Source: Clostridiales bacterium UBA1248 (GTDB lineage: Bacteria; Bacillota; Clostridia; Oscillospirales; CAG-272). Taken from it: a DNA stretch of 8,562 nucleotides. The notes below the pieces were generated by a model. The model worked only from the letters and a program-made list of their open reading frames with translations. It made no database searches and was not told the origin of the DNA. The translations under genes were made by a program, and so were the position numbers. The stretch's first letter is position 1. Every line of letters begins with the position of its first letter. Shown one piece after another: positions 5,788-8,562 of this stretch. The stretch lies in the NCBI GenBank assembly GCA_002308615.1, contig DBWC01000046.1, positions 1-8,562 on the forward strand, in the 5' to 3' direction.

Positions 5788-5795
5788 AAAGGAGG
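5788..5795 (+). promoter_or_regulatory. Strong ribosome binding site of the metallophosphoesterase gene
   Basis: AAAGGAGG ends six bases before the ATG at 5802 and fixes that start. The preceding gap (5721-5787) is AT-rich, with no convincing hairpin terminator and no well-spaced promoter, so read-through from the ZIP gene is likely. Confidence 0.8.
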
Positions 5796-5801
5796 TCAAA
5801 T

Positions 5802-7265
5802 ATGGCAAATTATAAAAAGCTCGTTTTGCTCCATTCAAACGATATGCACGGAGACTTTCTGTCCGAACAGGACGGAGATAATCTCATAGGCGGCGTTTCG
5901 CTTTTGTCCGGCTATATAAACAAGGTGCGCGAAGAAGAGCCCAACACGCTTTACTGCATAGCGGGCGATATGTTCCGCGGCTCCGTCATAGACTCGGAAT
6001 TCAAAGGCATTTCAACTATCGAAATAATGAATATGCTCTCGCCCGACGTCGTGACGATAGGCAATCACGAAACGGATTACGGTCTGTCGCATCTTTTGTT
6101 CCTTGAGAAATGCGCAAAATTCCCGATAATAAACGCAAACCTTTACATAAAGACCAATCACGCGCGTCTTTTCAAACCTTATACGATAATAGAAGTTGAC
6201 GGAATGAAAATACTGTTTATCGGTATTTTGACGGAGGAAGTCCTCGCTCAGACCAAAAACGACGGTCTTGTCGGAACGTTCGTAAACGTTGAGGAGGCCG
6301 CGGCTGAGGTCGGAAAGATATGCAACGCCTATAACGCGATAGACATAGATTTCACCGTGCTTTTGACGCATATCGGTTTTGAGGAAGACAAAAAACTCGC
6401 AGCAAAGCTTGACCCCGCGTGGGGCGTAGACGTTATAATCGGCGGACATTCGCATACCTTCATAGACGAGCCGGCCGTCGTAAACGACATCTTGATCGTT
6501 CAGGCGGGCACCGGAACGGACCAGATAGGAAGATTCGATATAACGGTAGATACGGATACGAACAGCGTTGCCGAATATAAATGGCACAGCATACCGATAG
6601 ACGCCGAGCATTGCCCGCTTGACGACGCCATCGAAAAACTGCTATTGCAGTACAAGTCAAAAACGGACGAGAAATACAGCAGAGTCGTGACGAGATTCAG
6701 CAGAAAGCTGACGCATCCGTGCAGAACGCAGGAAACGGAGTTAGGCGACCTGTTCGCGGACGTTCTGAAACGCAGTCTGAACGTTGATTTGATGCTGCTT
6801 GGCTCCGGAAGCATACGCTGCGAGGAGTTAGGACCTATAGTCCTGTTTTCAGATCTTGTCGAATCTTTCCCGTACGACGATGAGGTATATATGCTCACCG
6901 TTACGGGCGAACAGCTGAAGCGCATGATAAAATACATGGTGCGCGACGAGGTGTGGGAAGGCGCTCACTGCGAATTCTATCAGTTCTCGGAAGGGATGCA
7001 GGTAGTATATACGCGTGAAAAGCATGAATTCATCACGTTTACTTTGAACGGCATACCGGTCGAAGACAACAGAACGTATACGATCGGTTTGCAGAGATTC
7101 CATTATCTTAATACGCAGATAGGTTTCGGCATCCCGCTTGAGGAGCTTTCGCAGCTGCACAAGGGCAGGATCGTTGCGACGTCGTGCAGGGAGATACTTG
7201 ACGAATACCTGTCTTCGCATCAGAGACTGGATCAGAAGACGGGAAACAGACTTGTAGTGATTTGA
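5802..7265 (+). CDS. 5'-nucleotidase/UshA-like metallophosphoesterase, cytoplasmic
   Basis: The protein has the two-domain plan of 5'-nucleotidases and 2',3'-cyclic phosphodiesterases. The N-terminal calcineurin-like domain (about 6-265) has all five metal-binding blocks: N-D14-M-H16-G, G-D56-MFRGS, G-N88-H89-E, H190 in LLTHIGFEED, and G-G-H216-S-H218. The C-terminal 5_nucleotid_C domain (about 300-460) contains ELGDLFADVLK (313-323) and PYDDEVYMLTVTGEQLK (357-373). The family loop usually seen as NGGGIR reads GSGSIR (334-339), which may change substrate preference. UshA-type enzymes are mostly exported; this one starts MANYKKLVLLHSND with no signal peptide or anchor, so it should act in the cytoplasm. 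Its stop is 14 bases before the nucleoside hydrolase start, implying a joint role in nucleotide breakdown or salvage. The exact substrate is inferred only. Confidence 0.9.
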   Translation: MANYKKLVLLHSNDMHGDFLSEQDGDNLIGGVSLLSGYINKVREEEPNTLYCIAGDMFRGSVIDSEFKGISTIEIMNMLSPDVVTIGNHETDYGLSHLLFLEKCAKFPIINANLYIKTNHARLFKPYTIIEVDGMKILFIGILTEEVLAQTKNDGLVGTFVNVEEAAAEVGKICNAYNAIDIDFTVLLTHIGFEEDKKLAAKLDPAWGVDVIIGGHSHTFIDEPAVVNDILIVQAGTGTDQIGRFDITVDTDTNSVAEYKWHSIPIDAEHCPLDDAIEKLLLQYKSKTDEKYSRVVTRFSRKLTHPCRTQETELGDLFADVLKRSLNVDLMLLGSGSIRCEELGPIVLFSDLVESFPYDDEVYMLTVTGEQLKRMIKYMVRDEVWEGAHCEFYQFSEGMQVVYTREKHEFITFTLNGIPVEDNRTYTIGLQRFHYLNTQIGFGIPLEELSQLHKGRIVATSCREILDEYLSSHQRLDQKTGNRLVVI

Positions 7266-7279
7266 AAGGACGTAAAAAA

Positions 7280-8224
7280 ATGAGAAAATTCATAATTGAT
7301 ACAGATACCGCGTCTGACGACTCCGCCGCCTTGATGATCGCGGCATTCTCGCCGGATATAGAGATCTTAGGCGTTACGGCGGTAGCCGGAAACGTCGGCG
7401 TAAAGCAGGCGGCGGACAACGCGTTAATGACGCTGCAGGTCTGCGGCTGTGACGCTCCCGTATTCATCGGCGCGTCACGCCCGCTTTTCAGAGACAGAAA
7501 AGAGACTATCTCCGTTCACGGCAAGGACGGTATGGGCGACCGCGGTATTATCCATCCGAACAAAAAGCCGGAGAATAAAAGAGCCGTGGAATTCATACTT
7601 GACACCGTAGCCGCAAATCCTGACGAGATCGAGCTCGTCGTTCTCGGTCCGGCGACAAATATAGCTCTTGCCATAATGACGGACAGAGAGATAATGAGCC
7701 GCGTCAAACATATATGGACTATGGGAACACCGGGTTTAGGCTCCGGCAACGCGACGCCCGTAGCGGAATTCAACGTGTTTATAGACGCGGAAGCGTACGC
7801 GGTAATGCTCGATTTAGGCGTTCCTACAACCATAATCGGCTTTGATATGTGCGAGGGCGAGATCGGACTTGACGAAACGGAGCTTCTGGCGCTGTCGCAC
7901 GGCAACGAAGCCGGAAAGTTTTTGGAGCAGGCGACGAAGGTCATTTTGCAGTTCAACCTCGACACGCGTGCAGCGCATATGGTCGATCTGCCGGACGCCG
8001 TCGCGCTTGCTTCGGCGGTCTGGCCGGATTACGTGACCTCCACGGTAAAATGTCATTGTTTTTGCTGTACGGCGAATAACGAAACGTACGGCCAGGTCAT
8101 CTTCTATCAGAAGGGCAGAACGTACGAATCCATGCCCGTTATAGATAGCTATAACGCGGAAGTCGTTACAAGCGTATCGGAGAGAATGTTCACCAAACGT
8201 TTTATGAGTATGCTTTTAAAATAA
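7280..8224 (+). CDS. Inosine-uridine-type nucleoside hydrolase
   Basis: These enzymes split the N-glycosidic bond of nucleosides to base and ribose using a bound Ca2+. The signature D7-T-D9-TAS-D13-D14 gives the calcium and ribose ligands at the N-terminus. HGKDGMGD (80-87), LGPATNIAL (122-130), EFN165-VFI-D169-AEA and D239 in DLPDAVALA complete the active site. The residue before D239, His in many members (HDP), is Pro here (LPD), which would remove a proposed base-protonating group. A cysteine cluster C258, C260, C262, C263 lies in the C-terminal part. The ATG at 7280 is preferred because AAAGGA (7265-7270) lies nine bases upstream; an in-frame TTG at 7262 would add six lysine/arginine-rich residues and overlap that ribosome binding site. 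The 314-residue length is normal. It is the last gene of the probable ZIP operon. Confidence 0.94.
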   Translation: MRKFIIDTDTASDDSAALMIAAFSPDIEILGVTAVAGNVGVKQAADNALMTLQVCGCDAPVFIGASRPLFRDRKETISVHGKDGMGDRGIIHPNKKPENKRAVEFILDTVAANPDEIELVVLGPATNIALAIMTDREIMSRVKHIWTMGTPGLGSGNATPVAEFNVFIDAEAYAVMLDLGVPTTIIGFDMCEGEIGLDETELLALSHGNEAGKFLEQATKVILQFNLDTRAAHMVDLPDAVALASAVWPDYVTSTVKCHCFCCTANNETYGQVIFYQKGRTYESMPVIDSYNAEVVTSVSERMFTKRFMSMLLK

Positions 8225-8246
8225 GCTGCATTTGCGGAACGAGAAA

Positions 8247-8328
8247 TTTGGGGGTTTCCCACCCCTCCGGCTCCGCTGATGCGTCGCCAACCCCCAAACC
8301 CCCTTACCCCTCCCATCATAAGATGGGG
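8247..8328. repeat. G/C-tract intergenic element with inverted repeats and a quadruplex motif
   Basis: TTTGGGGGTT (8247-8256) pairs exactly with AACCCCCAAA (8289-8298), enclosing 32 bases. Adjacent is a second hairpin, CCCATC/GATGGG (8312-8317/8322-8327). C-runs at 8291-8295, 8299-8303, 8307-8310 and 8312-8314, separated by 3, 3 and 1 bases, make a canonical intramolecular G-quadruplex motif on the minus strand. The composition is unlike the flanking genes. There is no coding potential. It resembles a dispersed intergenic repeat or MITE, but only one copy is present in this window. Confidence 0.6.
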
Positions 8329-8379
8329 CAGTGCGGCGGCAGGCAAGAAAAAAATTCCAATTAAGTTTAATACATAAAA

Positions 8380-8408
8380 AAGACGCACCGTACGGCGCGT
8401 CTTATTTT
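8380..8408. terminator. Bidirectional terminator between the nucleoside hydrolase and gap
   Basis: AAGACGC (8380-8386) pairs with GCGTCTT (8397-8403), then after one mismatch CCG (8388-8390) pairs with CGG (8393-8395). It lies 13 bases past the gap stop; the minus-strand transcript ends in a U-rich run. The plus-strand side continues TTATTTT, so it can also stop transcripts from the nucleoside hydrolase operon. Confidence 0.85.
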
Positions 8409-8421
8409 GTATTATCTGTAA

Positions 8422-8562
8422 TTATTTGAGTTCTGCGAAGTATTTGATCGTTCTGACCATCTGGGAGGTGTAGGAGTTTTCATTGTCATACCAGGAAACT
8501 ACCTGTACCTGATAGGTGTCTTTGTCTATCTTGGTGACCATCGTCTGGTTGGCGTCAAACAG
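8422..8562 (-). CDS. gap: Glyceraldehyde-3-phosphate dehydrogenase, C-terminal 46 residues (partial)
   Basis: GAPDH oxidises glyceraldehyde-3-phosphate to 1,3-bisphosphoglycerate with NAD+ in glycolysis. On the minus strand the frame is open from the window edge (8562) to TAA at 8424-8422. The encoded tail, LFDANQTMVTKIDKDTYQV followed by VSWYDNENSYTSQMVRTIKY, contains the highly conserved (S/A)WYDNE block that closes the catalytic domain and the terminal helix ending FAELK. The start and the catalytic cysteine lie outside the window. The gene is convergent with the nucleoside hydrolase and shares its terminator. Confidence 0.95.
   Translation of the reverse strand: MFDANQTMVTKIDKDTYQVQVVSWYDNENSYTSQMVRTIKYFAELK

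Noticed and set aside
6012..7220. Antisense open frames opposite the 5'-nucleotidase gene
   Set aside because: The sense strand carries all metallophosphoesterase motifs in order; the antisense products have no domain or start signal.
7262..7279. Possible TTG start for the nucleoside hydrolase, adding six residues
   Set aside because: It overlaps the ribosome binding site AAAGGA and the nucleotidase stop, and the family motif IIDTD normally lies within the first few residues, as from the ATG at 7280.

Overview
The window looks like chromosomal DNA from a member of the class Clostridia (Bacillota), probably a gut-type lineage. The signs are AGGAGG-type ribosome binding sites, a HrcA/CIRCE heat-shock operator, a NifU-type Fe-S scaffold, a Firmicute-like GAPDH C-terminus, frequent ATA isoleucine codons and AT-rich promoter regions between roughly GC-balanced genes. 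I see no phage, plasmid, CRISPR or IS transposase genes, no tRNA and no rRNA. Most of it is housekeeping, with interesting regulatory and repeat structure between the genes.

Layout. (1) 1-408 (+): NifU/IscU Fe-S scaffold, probably missing its first few codons at the window edge. It converges on a Nudix hydrolase (923 down to 546, -) across a perfectly palindromic terminator at 414-440. The Nudix frame is cut by a TAG, then stays open for 30 more codons to a TGA only 13 bp from that terminator. (2) 924-1143: a structured 102-bp inverted-repeat element (941-1042), followed by two divergent sigma-A-like promoters whose -35 boxes are both covered by one 18-bp near-palindrome. (3) 1144-4166 (+): an ADP-ribosylglycohydrolase-family protein overlapping by ATGA a PlsC-like acyltransferase with a zinc-ribbon C-terminal extension. 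A bidirectional terminator at 4169-4197 separates them from (4) a small heat-shock protein (4623 down to 4204, -) with a CIRCE operator upstream. (5) 4938-8224 (+): a ZIP/GufA-type metal transporter, a cytoplasmic 5'-nucleotidase-like metallophosphoesterase and a nucleoside hydrolase, all in one direction with no clear terminator between them. (6) 8225-8421: a G/C-tract element that can form a G-quadruplex on the minus strand, then a bidirectional terminator shared with the 3' end of gap (GAPDH, -), which runs off the window.

How the genes may work together. The 5'-nucleotidase and nucleoside hydrolase form a natural nucleotide -> nucleoside -> base + ribose salvage pair, and the ZIP transporter ahead of them could supply divalent metal. 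The Nudix hydrolase and the ADP-ribosylglycohydrolase appear to share one divergent, jointly regulated promoter region; a link through ADP-ribose or nucleotide clean-up is possible but inferred. The observation most worth following is the amber codon in the Nudix gene: either a recent nonsense mutation or a recoded stop.
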